A model generated the notes under the pieces. That model searched no databases. It had not been told where the DNA came from and saw nothing but the letters and a program-made list of their open reading frames with translations. Below, piece by piece: positions 1-6,445 of a DNA stretch of 6,480 nucleotides. A program made the translations under genes and the position numbers. The stretch covers positions 1-6,480 of the forward strand of contig JAUWYT010000095.1 in NCBI GenBank assembly GCA_030615705.1, in the 5' to 3' direction. Within the stretch, counting starts at the first letter, position 1. Every line of letters starts with the position of its first letter. This stretch comes from Chloroflexota bacterium. Its GTDB lineage: Bacteria > Chloroflexota > Anaerolineae > VGOG01.

Positions 1-70
1 TCGCATGAAGCGAGATTTGTCAACAAACGATTTTTGGGTCCAGACATCGTTGCTAGGTTATGGAGCAGAT

Positions 71-119
71 AAAACGAAGCCGGTGCTCCTCCTCGGGCAA
101 AAGGTGGAGGAGCACCGGC
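71..119 (-). terminator. Intrinsic (Rho-independent) terminator closing the trpB2 end of the operon
   Basis: A perfect 14-bp GC-rich inverted repeat pairs 79-92 with 106-119 around a 13-nt loop (93-105). Read on the minus strand, the stem is followed at once by TTCGTTTTAT, a U-rich tail. It lies 69 bp past the trpB2 stop codon, in the right orientation to end the whole minus-strand transcript. The stem could also act for plus-strand transcription, but no T-run follows it on that side, so it looks one-directional. Confidence 0.88.
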
Positions 120-124
120 CTACA

Positions 125-197
125 GTGAGTAGCTAGGCGGCTGGGTAACTCGGTAGCGAAAGCCCAACCACCTAGCCTCCCAGCCACCTAACCACCT
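125..197. repeat. Octanucleotide repeat tract in two opposed arms, overlapping the trpB2 3' end
   Basis: On the plus strand 166-197 divides into four 8-mers (AACCACCT, AGCCTCCC, AGCCACCT, AACCACCT). Positions 125-156 divide into four 8-mers of the opposite sense (GTGAGTAG, CTAGGCGG, CTGGGTAA, CTCGGTAG). The arms are imperfect reverse complements, so the tract can fold into a long, mismatched hairpin just upstream of the terminator. The trpB2 stop (188-190) and its last two or three codons (Val-Gly-Gly) lie inside the tract. This is one of three places in the window with an exact 8-bp period. Confidence 0.7.
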
Positions 198-1546
198 ACT
201 TTAGGTAGCTCTTTCAACGCCTCTTTGATCTTCTCCCCCGGATACTCGTAATCCTGAAGCGTACCGGCGAAGAACTCATCATAGGCGCCCATGTCGAAGT
301 GACCATGCCCAGACAGGTTGAAGGCAATCACCTTCTCCTCGCCCGTCTCCTTGCACTTGAGGGCCTCATCTACAACGGCCTTGATGGCGTGAGCTGGCTC
401 CGGCGCGGGGATAAAGCCCTCAGCACGGGCGAAGCTCACTGCCGCCTCGAAGACGGGGTTCTGGTGGAGTGCCACGGCTTCGATGATCCCCCTGTCGTAA
501 AGGGCAGAGATGATGGGGGCCATGCCATGGTAGCGCAACCCACCGGCGTGGATGGGGGCGGGAATGAAGGTGTGGCCCAGGGTGTACATCATGGCTATAG
601 GGGCCACCTTGGCCGTGTCGCCCCAATCGAAGGCGTAGGGGCCCTTGGTGACGCTGGGGCAAGCCATGGGTTCGGCGCAGATGACCCGCAGGTCCGGCTT
701 GCCACCGTCCAGCTTATCCTTGAGGAACGGGAGGAAGAAACCGGAGAAATTGCTGCCCCCGCCGATGCAACCGACGAGGATGTCCGGATAGTCCCCCGCC
801 ATCTCCAGTTGCTTCTTGGCCTCCTGCCCGATCACCGTCTGGTGCAACAGCACGGAATTGATCACACTCCCAATGGAGTAGTGGGTGTCATCGCGAGGGC
901 CAGCGTCAGCCACGGCCTCGCTGATGGCGATACCCAAGGAACCTGGATTATCGGGATCCTGTGCCAGGATCTGCTGTCCCACTGGGGTATCTGGGCTGGG
1001 GCTAGGCACCACCTCTGCTCCCCAGGTCTCCATCAGGATCCGCCGGTAGGGCTTCTGGTTGTAGCTGATCTTGACCATGTAGACCTTTAGCTCCAGGTCG
1101 AAGAGTTGGCAGGCAAAAGCCAGGGCACTGCCCCACTGGCCAGCTCCCGTCTCCGTGGCAAGACGCTTGATGCCCTCTCCCTTGCTGTAGAAGGCCTGCG
1201 CCACGGCAGTGTTGGGCTTGTGGCTGCCTGGGGGGCTCCCCCCCTCGTACTTGTAGTAGATCTTGGCCGGGGTATCCAGCGCCTTCTCCCAGCGCCGGGC
1301 CCGATACATGGGCGTCGGACGCCAGAGCTTGTAGACGTCCCGCACCGGTTCGGGGATGTCAATGTACCGTTCCTTGCTGAACTCGGCATCGTTCATGGCG
1401 CGGGGGAAGAGGGGAGGTGGCAGGATGGTGGGCTCCAAGGTGACGGGATGCAGAAGCGGCGGCAGATCGAATCCCAGATCCGCCTGGATGTTGTACCACT
1501 GAGTAGGTATCTCCTTCTCGCTGAGAAGAATCTTGGTCTCTTTCAT
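188..1546 (-). CDS. trpB2: Tryptophan synthase beta chain, TrpB2 type (PLP enzyme)
   Basis: This is a 452-residue PLP enzyme of fold type II that condenses indole with L-serine to give L-tryptophan in the cytoplasm. Visible motifs are the Schiff-base lysine in GSHKPNTA (K110), the catalytic-glutamate segment ETGAGQWG (132-139), the phosphate-binding glycine loop GGGSNFSG (262-269) and the C-terminal LSGHGHFD (411-418). The long N-terminal region with a Pro-rich [12 protein letters not shown], the Trp in GAGQWG and the length (canonical TrpB1 is about 400 residues) mark the TrpB2 branch. That branch often works without TrpA and is credited with indole salvage; no trpA is in this window. The ATG at 1546 is chosen because AAAGGAGG (1556-1563) sits 9 nt upstream. 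An in-frame GTG at 1579 would add 11 residues that include this ribosome site, so it is unlikely. The last codons run into an octamer repeat. Confidence 0.93.
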   Translation of the reverse strand: MKETKILLSEKEIPTQWYNIQADLGFDLPPLLHPVTLEPTILPPPLFPRAMNDAEFSKERYIDIPEPVRDVYKLWRPTPMYRARRWEKALDTPAKIYYKYEGGSPPGSHKPNTAVAQAFYSKGEGIKRLATETGAGQWGSALAFACQLFDLELKVYMVKISYNQKPYRRILMETWGAEVVPSPSPDTPVGQQILAQDPDNPGSLGIAISEAVADAGPRDDTHYSIGSVINSVLLHQTVIGQEAKKQLEMAGDYPDILVGCIGGGSNFSGFFLPFLKDKLDGGKPDLRVICAEPMACPSVTKGPYAFDWGDTAKVAPIAMMYTLGHTFIPAPIHAGGLRYHGMAPIISALYDRGIIEAVALHQNPVFEAAVSFARAEGFIPAPEPAHAIKAVVDEALKCKETGEEKVIAFNLSGHGHFDMGAYDEFFAGTLQDYEYPGEKIKEALKELPKVGG

Positions 1547-1555
1547 TTGAAGTTT

Positions 1556-1563
1556 CCTCCTTT
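1556..1563 (-). promoter_or_regulatory. Shine-Dalgarno site that fixes the trpB2 start
   Basis: On the minus strand AAAGGAGG is followed by a 9-nt spacer and ATG (1544-1546). This near-perfect site favours the internal ATG over the longer GTG start at 1579. Confidence 0.85.
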
Positions 1564-1612
1564 GTATTTTGGGCTGCACGATGTTATAGGTTTCAAGGTA
1601 CGAATGGCTCTT

Positions 1613-1651
1613 TCAGATCGCCTTCGACTTCAAGAGGCCGATTTCGGCCAT
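1613..1651 (-). CDS. Possible 12-residue leader peptide upstream of trpB2
   Basis: ATG at 1649-1651 opens a short frame reading MAEIGLLKSKAI and ending in TGA (1613-1615). It is preceded by AAAGGAGGG (1657-1665), with 6 nt between GGAGG and ATG, a ribosome site as good as that of trpB2 itself. The frame is the same as trpB2, and the TGA is the only stop between this ATG and the TrpB2 coding sequence. It contains no Trp, and I recognise no homologue. It could be a translated leader peptide, a ribosome-loading site, or the decayed start of a lost gene. Nothing after the TGA looks like a SECIS element, so selenocysteine readthrough is not supported. Confidence 0.35.
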   Translation of the reverse strand: MAEIGLLKSKAI

Positions 1652-1703
1652 AATCTCCCTCCTTTCAGGGCGAAATCCGCTGCTGACGGTTGCCCGCCTG
1701 TGG

Positions 1704-2690
1704 CTAACTTAACCCCATCTTCTCTCTGACTTCGGTCATGGTGGCCTGGGCAAGGGGCCTGGCGCGAGCCGTGCCCCCGTATAGGACATCCCACACGTAA
1801 TCGGGCCTGGCAGCGAACTCACGACGCTTCTCCCGCAAAGGGGTTAGGTATCGGTTCAAAGCTTTGGCCAGTCTCCTTTTGACCTCGACATCGCCGACTC
1901 GACCGGCCCGGTAGCGGGCCTTGAGCTCTTCCACCTCCTCCCTGTCCTCGTTGAAGATGTCGTGATAAGCGAAGACAGGGTTGCCCTCCACGTGACCGGG
2001 ATCAGTGGCGTGGATGCGGGTGGGATCGGTGTACATTTGCATCACCTTCTCCTCAACCGTCTGGGGATCGTCGGAGAGATAGATGGCATTGCCGTAGCTG
2101 GTGTGCATGGTGCGGTTGTCTATGCCCGGCAGCCGGGGCGCTTGGCTGAGGAGCCCCTGCGGTTCAGGAAAGGTCTCCCCGTAGATAGAATTGAAACGAC
2201 GGGCTACCTCCCGGGTGATCTCGATGTGGGGCATCTGATCTTCGCCCACGGGCACGGTGTCTGCTTTGTAGATGAGGATGTCCGCGGCTTGCAGGACGGG
2301 ATAGGCCAGGAGGCCCAACGAGGGATTGAGCCCCAACTCCTTCACCTGCTCCTTGTAAGTGGGATTGCGCCCCAGCCGGCTCACCGTGACCAGCATCGAG
2401 AAGAGCAAGGCCAGCTCGGCGTGTTCCTTGACCGCCGATTGAAGGACGAACCTGCTCCTTTCCGGGTCGAGGCCCGCCGCCAGCCAGTCCATCAGCACCT
2501 CGGCGATGTTGCTCCGAATGCTCTCGGGGTGGGTGTAGTCAGTGGTTAAGACGTGCAAATCGGCTACGAGGAAAAGGCATTCGTAAGCGTCCTGCAACCG
2601 AGCCCAGTTGTCCAGAGTGCCCACCAGATGACCCAGATGTCTTCGGCCCGTGGGCCGGTGGCCTGTCAAAATGCGTCCTTTCTCACTCAT
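1704..2690 (-). CDS. trpS: Tryptophanyl-tRNA synthetase with a degenerate KMSKS loop
   Basis: This 328-residue class Ic aminoacyl-tRNA synthetase has the usual bacterial length and activates tryptophan with ATP before loading tRNA-Trp. The N-terminal Rossmann part shows [18 protein letters not shown] (residues 9-26), where HLGH is the HIGH-class motif. Also present are [13 protein letters not shown] (129-141) and PVGEDQ (147-152) followed by [13 protein letters not shown], all standard for bacterial TrpRS. A helical anticodon-binding region makes up the C-terminal third. The loop that should read KMSKS is instead TMHTS (194-198, DNA 2097-2111), although the following [11 protein letters not shown] is well kept. 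Both lysines are replaced by threonine. The ATG overlaps the stop of the upstream gene as ATGA, indicating coupled translation; the nearest purine-rich site (AAGGGAG) is close to the ATG. The family is certain, but normal catalytic capacity is open. Confidence 0.93.
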   Translation of the reverse strand: MSEKGRILTGHRPTGRRHLGHLVGTLDNWARLQDAYECLFLVADLHVLTTDYTHPESIRSNIAEVLMDWLAAGLDPERSRFVLQSAVKEHAELALLFSMLVTVSRLGRNPTYKEQVKELGLNPSLGLLAYPVLQAADILIYKADTVPVGEDQMPHIEITREVARRFNSIYGETFPEPQGLLSQAPRLPGIDNRTMHTSYGNAIYLSDDPQTVEEKVMQMYTDPTRIHATDPGHVEGNPVFAYHDIFNEDREEVEELKARYRAGRVGDVEVKRRLAKALNRYLTPLREKRREFAARPDYVWDVLYGGTARARPLAQATMTEVREKMGLS

Positions 2691-3316
2691 CTCTCCCTTA
2701 TCCTCTCGATCCTCATAATCACGTTGCCAGCCGGATCGGGACAGATGACGTGGTTGTCCTCCTTCAGCCAGTCGCCATCCTCCAGGGGCCGCTGTTTGGC
2801 CGGAAGGAGCGGCAGAGTGGCGTGCAGAGCGTAGAGACAGAAATGACGATCAGCCGGGATGTACAGCCGCCCGCTGCGCAAGACGAAAGAGTCGCCTGGC
2901 CTCATCCCTGAGGTGCACTTCCCCCTAACCTCCTCCACCACCACCCGCAGGTTCCGCAGCCTCCCCTCAGCCCCCTCCCCACCCTCAATCTCCCTTGCCC
3001 CCCTGCTCCCCTGCTCCTTTGCCCCCTTATCCACCTTCCCCACCCTCTCGATCTTGAAAATCACCCGCCCTTTCGGGTCCGGGCACTGGGCGTGGTGCAC
3101 TCGCCACATCCAGTCTTCGTCCTTCTCTTCGAGGATTTCCCTCTCTTTGGGCGTGATGACCGGCAGCAGGTTTTGCAGAGCCCACACGCAGACGTAGCCG
3201 CCTTCAGGGATCCTGATGTCGCCGTCGCGCACGGTGAAGTAATCGCCCGGTTTCATAGGCGGATCGGCCGTGCACGCTCCCAGCACTTTGGTGACAGTGA
3301 CCTTCAACTCATACAC
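2687..3316 (-). CDS. Two-domain protein of tandem TIGR04076-like repeats
   Basis: The 209-residue protein is two homologous halves, about 1-94 and 120-209, joined by a low-complexity linker (about 95-119). Each half follows the same pattern: a G-x-C-T turn, (M)-(K/R)-PGD, an IP segment, a Cys-containing strand followed by AL, LP, then CPDP and a closing IERV or IERI. Each half keeps three cysteines, C15/C43/C78 and C134/C160/C192. The pattern matches my memory of TIGR04076, a family of small (about 90-residue) proteins of unknown role, so a double-domain version is unusual. The conserved Cys triads could bind a metal or take part in redox chemistry (inference). There is no signal peptide or membrane segment. 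The start is GTG at 3316, with GGAGG 8 nt upstream. It lies 43 bp after the AOR gene and overlaps trpS by 4 nt, so it is clearly part of the operon. The function is unknown. Confidence 0.72.
   Translation of the reverse strand: MYELKVTVTKVLGACTADPPMKPGDYFTVRDGDIRIPEGGYVCVWALQNLLPVITPKEREILEEKDEDWMWRVHHAQCPDPKGRVIFKIERVGKVDKGAKEQGSRGAREIEGGEGAEGRLRNLRVVVEEVRGKCTSGMRPGDSFVLRSGRLYIPADRHFCLYALHATLPLLPAKQRPLEDGDWLKEDNHVICPDPAGNVIMRIERIRER
2989..3028. repeat. In-gene octamer repeat encoding the interdomain linker
   Basis: The plus strand divides exactly into TCTCCCTT, GCCCCCCT, GCTCCCCT, GCTCCTTT and GCCCCCTT, five 8-mers in a row, with degenerate C-rich sequence on both sides (about 2963-3037). 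On the coding strand it is almost pure purine. Three units make 24 nt, so the peptide repeats every eight residues: GAKEQGSR then GAREIEGG (residues 98-113). The tract lies precisely between the two homologous domains. Confidence 0.75.
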
Positions 3317-3334
3317 GGAAGGCTCCTCCCCGCC

Positions 3335-3358
3335 ATTCGCTGATTCGCTAATTCGCTC
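3335..3358. repeat. Three-copy octamer repeat between the AOR gene and the tandem-domain gene
   Basis: ATTCGCTG, ATTCGCTA and ATTCGCTC lie head to tail on the plus strand, differing only at the eighth base, and ATT of a partial fourth copy reaches into the AOR stop codon (3360-3362). It fills most of the 43-bp intergenic space and ends just before the Shine-Dalgarno of the next gene. Confidence 0.8.
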
Positions 3359-3359
3359 A

Positions 3360-5219
3360 TTAGTCTAGTCCCAATTCCTCCAGCTTCTCCTTCTTCGGCA
3401 ACCCGCTCTGCACGTCCCACCCCCGGGCGCGATAGTATTCGTCCAGCATGGGCTCCAGTTCCAACACCGACCCGGTACTGGGGCCGCTTCCCTCGGGCAG
3501 GGGCTCTTCCAGAAAACGCTTGGGCAGCGTGTCGTCTTGGCGCGTGATGCCCTCGCGGGCGATAAACAGCCGTTCCAGGTTCACGATGCGCTCGCCGATT
3601 CGCTGCACCTCCTCGCCGGTGATGTCCCAGCCGGTGGCAGCCCGGAGCAACTCCGCCGTCCCCTCCCAGTCCAGCACCTCCATGTTGTTGTAGGTATTCT
3701 TGCACACCCCGGTGGCATCGGCGATGGCCGCCATCTCCTCGAAGTGCTTGACCACCAGCCCCTTGCCCTTGTACTCCAGGCGGAAGGCCGTCTCGGGGAT
3801 GCCGTAGCGGCGGATGCCCTCCTCCGGGTCATTGGAGAACTCGAACCAGGGTTCCGAGCGCAGGTGATCGGCCCCCCGGCTGGCCACGGCATTGCCCAGG
3901 CCGTAAGCTTTGATGCTCCGCACATCCGCCTGGAACACCTCCAGCCCCTTCCCGTGCATGGCGATCTCCTCCGAACCCTTCCCCAGACGCTCGGCCGCCC
4001 GCTTGACCCCATCGGCCAGGAAATCGCCGAACCCCTCTCGATGGGCCACCTTGTGGATTAGAGCCAGGATGGTCTCACCGTTGCCCCAGGTGAGGTCGAG
4101 CCCATCGGCCTCCTCGCGGGAAAGGAGGCCGCGCTCGTAGCACTCCATGGCCCAGGAGATGACCTCGCTGAGGGCGATGGCGTCTACGCCGTAGCGGTTG
4201 GCCAGGTCAATGCATTTCAGGGCCAGAGCCAGATCGCCGTTGCCCACTCGGGCGGTGAAGCCGGCCAGAGGCTCGTATTCCGGCCCCTCCAGACGCAGGC
4301 CAGGGAAGCGAGGATCGTCCACCACCAGGAAGCGGCTGCAGGGAATAGTGCAGGCGAAGCAGGCCTTGCTCTTGATCTTGTACAGTTCCTCTATGGCCTC
4401 CCCGCTCACCGCGTCGGCTTCTTTGAAGCGACCGCTCTGGAAGTGGCGAGTAGGCAGACCGCCGATGCTGTCGAGAGCTTTGATTAGCTTAGTGGTGCCC
4501 AGCCGACAGCGAATCTCGTATTCGGGGTGGTTATAGATCGCTTCGTCCAACTGCTCGATGATCTCGCTGAAGCGGGTCACGTCGGCCACAGGGATGAGGC
4601 CGGTGCCGCGCACGGCCACCGCCTTAAGGTTCTTGGAAGCCATGACCGTGCCCATGCCAGTGCGGGCCGCCGGGCGGTTGAGGTTGACGAACACCCCAGC
4701 GAAACGCACCCCATTCTCCGCCCCCTGGCCGATGGTAGCCACCTGGATATCGGGGTCGCCAAGTTCCTGCTGGATGGCTAAGGTGGTGTCCCACACGTCC
4801 TGGCCCCACAGACTCCGGGCGCCCCGCAGTTCCACCACGTCATCTTTGATCCAGAGGTAGACCGGATGATCCGACCGGCCCTGGATGATCAACTGGTCGT
4901 AGCCGGCAAACTTGAGCTCAGGGCCGAAGAATCCGCCGGCATTGGAGTCGCCCAGAATCCCGGTCTGGGGCGACATGGCGCTGACGTTGAACCGTGCTCC
5001 GCCGGGGAATAGCGTCCCCACCAGGGGCCCGGCGCCGAAGACCAGGATGTTCTCCGGCGAGAGCCCGTCGGTGTGGGCCGGCAGTTCATCCCAGAGACGT
5101 TTCACATTGAGCCCCCTTCCACCAAGGAAAGCCTGAGCTAAATGCTCCTCGGTGGGGTGACGGTAGATGCTGCCGTCGGTCAGATTGATTCGTAAGATGG
5201 TACCGCCGTAACTATACAT
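3360..5219 (-). CDS. aor: Aldehyde:ferredoxin oxidoreductase, tungsten-pterin family
   Basis: The 619-residue product has the full family length and oxidises aldehydes to carboxylic acids, passing two electrons to an iron-sulfur partner. The N-terminal domain carries GDSNAGGFFGPELKFAGYDQ (90-109) and the glycine/Arg segment RTGMGTVMASKNLKAVAVRG (186-205), both part of the bis-pterin binding fold. The proximal [4Fe-4S] cluster ligands are C287, C290 and C294 (CFACTIPC), with the distant fourth ligand C506 in ADATGVCKN. GPEYE (312-316) and DHLR (451-454) match the active-site Glu and His segments of Pyrococcus AOR. The C-terminus has the family ending LDEYYRARGWD. The ATG at 5219 has AAAGGA about 8 nt upstream and overlaps the ferredoxin-like gene by 8 nt, pointing to coupled expression and a complex. 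The true substrate (aliphatic, aromatic or indole-type aldehyde) cannot be read from the sequence. No FAD subunit (AorC) is visible. Confidence 0.93.
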   Translation of the reverse strand: MYSYGGTILRINLTDGSIYRHPTEEHLAQAFLGGRGLNVKRLWDELPAHTDGLSPENILVFGAGPLVGTLFPGGARFNVSAMSPQTGILGDSNAGGFFGPELKFAGYDQLIIQGRSDHPVYLWIKDDVVELRGARSLWGQDVWDTTLAIQQELGDPDIQVATIGQGAENGVRFAGVFVNLNRPAARTGMGTVMASKNLKAVAVRGTGLIPVADVTRFSEIIEQLDEAIYNHPEYEIRCRLGTTKLIKALDSIGGLPTRHFQSGRFKEADAVSGEAIEELYKIKSKACFACTIPCSRFLVVDDPRFPGLRLEGPEYEPLAGFTARVGNGDLALALKCIDLANRYGVDAIALSEVISWAMECYERGLLSREEADGLDLTWGNGETILALIHKVAHREGFGDFLADGVKRAAERLGKGSEEIAMHGKGLEVFQADVRSIKAYGLGNAVASRGADHLRSEPWFEFSNDPEEGIRRYGIPETAFRLEYKGKGLVVKHFEEMAAIADATGVCKNTYNNMEVLDWEGTAELLRAATGWDITGEEVQRIGERIVNLERLFIAREGITRQDDTLPKRFLEEPLPEGSGPSTGSVLELEPMLDEYYRARGWDVQSGLPKKEKLEELGLD

Positions 5220-5703
5220 CGTTTTTCCTTTGTTGTTCTAAAGTTTCTTCACTCAACTTGACGGCCTGCTTCTCGCGCTTTTCTCTTGCCCTTGCCCCAG
5301 CATAGTCGTACACGATCGCTCCGGTGGCGCACCGCTTCACACAGGCAGGGTCGCCCCCGCACAGATCGCAGATGAGGGCCAGGCCGGTCTCCGGGTGCAG
5401 GGCTGCCATGCCGAAGGGGCAGGCGTCTACACAGGCCGAGCAGCCGATGCAATCGTCGGGGCGCAGGAGGACAGCCCCCGTGGTCTCGTCTCTGTACAAT
5501 GCCTCGGTGGGACAGGCAGCCACGCAGGGCGCTCGCCGGCACAGCCCACAGACGTGGGGATGATCCACCCCCAACGGCTCGATCTTGGTCACCCGGATGC
5601 GGGCCGTCGCGGTGCCGAAACGCCCGTCATGCCAGGCCACGCAGGCCACCTCACAGGCCCGGCAGCCGCTGCAAACGTCCTCATTCACCAGAATTCGTTT
5701 CAC
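5212..5703 (-). CDS. Four-cluster [4Fe-4S] ferredoxin-type electron-transfer subunit
   Basis: The 163-residue protein has sixteen cysteines in four groups: C11/14/17/21, C52/55/60/64, C85/88/91/95 and C112/115/121/125. This is the HycB/DmsB-like arrangement for four [4Fe-4S] clusters. Directly upstream of and overlapping the AOR gene, it corresponds in position and type to the small polyferredoxin subunit (AorA) of bacterial AOR complexes such as that of Aromatoleum. It would carry electrons from the tungsten subunit to ferredoxin or another acceptor. There is no Tat or Sec signal, so it is cytoplasmic. After the last cluster a charged tail (about 136-163, rich in Lys, Arg, Glu and Gln) looks helical and may be a docking element. 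The start is GTG at 5703, preceded by AGGAGGGGGT, 22 bp after livF. The family call is firm; pairing with AOR is inferred from the gene overlap. Confidence 0.9.
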   Translation of the reverse strand: MKRILVNEDVCSGCRACEVACVAWHDGRFGTATARIRVTKIEPLGVDHPHVCGLCRRAPCVAACPTEALYRDETTGAVLLRPDDCIGCSACVDACPFGMAALHPETGLALICDLCGGDPACVKRCATGAIVYDYAGARAREKREKQAVKLSEETLEQQRKNDV

Positions 5704-5725
5704 ACCCCCTCCTGTTTTCAGCCTT

Positions 5726-6445
5726 CTACGTTCCCAGATATGCCTTCCGCATCATCTCGTTTTGCAACAAGTTCTGGGCCGTGTCCGCCAAGACGATGCG
5801 GCCCGTCTGGAGCACGTAACCCCGGTCGGCGATGGACAGGGCCATGTTGGCGTTCTGCTCCACCATGAAGATGGTCGTACCCTGGCGATTGATCTGCTGA
5901 ATGAGTTCAAAGATGCGCTCCACCAACAGCGGGGCCAGCCCCATGGAGGGCTCGTCCATTAGCAGGAGGCTGGGCTGGCTCATCAAAGCCCGCCCCATAG
6001 CCAACATCTGCTGCTCCCCACCGGAGAGAGTCCCTCCTGGTTGCGATAACCGCTCCCTTAGATGGGGGAAGAGGATGAACACCCGATCCAGATCCTCTTC
6101 GATCCCATCCCGGTCACGGCGCAGATAGGCCCCCATCTCCAGGTTCTCCAGCACCGTCATCTCAGGGAAGATGCGCCGGTTCTCGGGGACGATGGAGATG
6201 CCCCGGGCGACGACGTGACTGGTAGGCAGGCTATCAATGCGTTCACCTCGGAACTCAATGATGCCTCGCGCCGGCTTCACCAGTCCCAGGATGGTCTTGA
6301 GGGTAGTGGACTTGCCGGAAGCGTTGCCTCCCAACAGGCAAGCGATCTCCCCCTGGTGGATCTCAACGTTGATGTCCTGCAGAATCTGGATGGAGCCATA
6401 GTAGGTGTCAACGTGGCTCAGCTTCAGCAGAGGCTTGTCCTTCAC
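5726..6445 (-). CDS. livF: Branched-chain amino-acid type ABC transporter ATP-binding protein (LivF-like)
   Basis: The 239-residue cytoplasmic ATPase would energise a high-affinity importer for hydrophobic or branched-chain amino acids, or related compounds such as amides or urea. Motifs in order are Walker A GGNASGKST (39-47), the Q-loop region with IVPENRRIFPEMTVLENL (85-102), the signature LSGGEQQ (140-146), Walker B LLLMDE (160-165) followed by PSMGLAP, and VEQN (195-198) at the switch position, as in LivF proteins. The C-terminus MMRKAYLGT is the usual LivF ending. Walker A departs from the common GPNGAGKST but keeps every essential residue. The start is GTG at 6445, with GGAGGAG just upstream. 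It overlaps the LivG-like tail by 38 nt and is followed 22 bp later by the ferredoxin-type gene. The permease and binding-protein genes are expected outside the window, and the substrate cannot be told from the ATPase alone. Confidence 0.92.
   Translation of the reverse strand: MKDKPLLKLSHVDTYYGSIQILQDINVEIHQGEIACLLGGNASGKSTTLKTILGLVKPARGIIEFRGERIDSLPTSHVVARGISIVPENRRIFPEMTVLENLEMGAYLRRDRDGIEEDLDRVFILFPHLRERLSQPGGTLSGGEQQMLAMGRALMSQPSLLLMDEPSMGLAPLLVERIFELIQQINRQGTTIFMVEQNANMALSIADRGYVLQTGRIVLADTAQNLLQNEMMRKAYLGT

Larger units (their letters stand above)
1547..1703 (-). promoter_or_regulatory. trpS-trpB2 intergenic leader with two competing hairpins
   Basis: This 157-nt stretch is the only sizeable gap inside the gene block. 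On the minus strand it can form hairpin A (GGCCG, loop AAAT, CGGCC; plus positions 1636-1649). It can instead form hairpin B, in which GGCCTCTT (1632-1639) pairs with AAGAGCC (1606-1612) with one bulged base. The two share bases, so they exclude each other. Hairpin A covers the first codons of a 12-codon ORF that has a strong Shine-Dalgarno. The downstream arm of hairpin B begins directly after that ORF's stop codon. The layout resembles translational or transcriptional attenuation, but there is no U-run after either stem, no tryptophan codon in the ORF and no recognisable T-box or TRAP array. Regulatory function is inference. Confidence 0.35.

Noticed and set aside
18..23. Minus-strand TTGACA, a consensus -35 hexamer for a downstream gene
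   Set aside because: With 17-nt spacing the -10 box would fall just outside the window, so it cannot be evaluated; a lone hexamer is weak evidence.
6..187. CRISPR array suggested by the repeats beyond trpB2
   Set aside because: The units are 8 bp, contiguous and degenerate, with no spacers; they form a tandem tract, not a repeat-spacer array.
1583..1588. Minus-strand TATAAC as a -10 box for an internal trpB2 promoter
   Set aside because: No good -35 sits 16-18 nt upstream (only GAGCCA); the TTGAAA nearby is 2 nt away, which is the wrong spacing.
1547..1615. Selenocysteine or readthrough at TGA 1613-1615 extending TrpB2 N-terminally
   Set aside because: TrpB2 already has an ideal Shine-Dalgarno and start at 1546, no SECIS-like stem follows the TGA, and the extension matches no known TrpB N-terminus.
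1547..1703. T-box or TRAP-type tryptophan leader
   Set aside because: No T-box consensus, no specifier hairpin, no regularly spaced GAG/UAG triplets and no terminator U-run were visible.
1106..1729. Plus-strand open frame of 207 codons opposite trpB2, and similar plus-strand frames elsewhere
   Set aside because: They are antisense shadows of well-recognised minus-strand genes, lack recognisable domains and have no convincing ribosome sites.
6307..6331. Defective Walker A in LivF (GGNASGKST instead of GPNGAGKST)
   Set aside because: All residues required by the GxxxxGK[ST] pattern are present, so this is a neutral variant.
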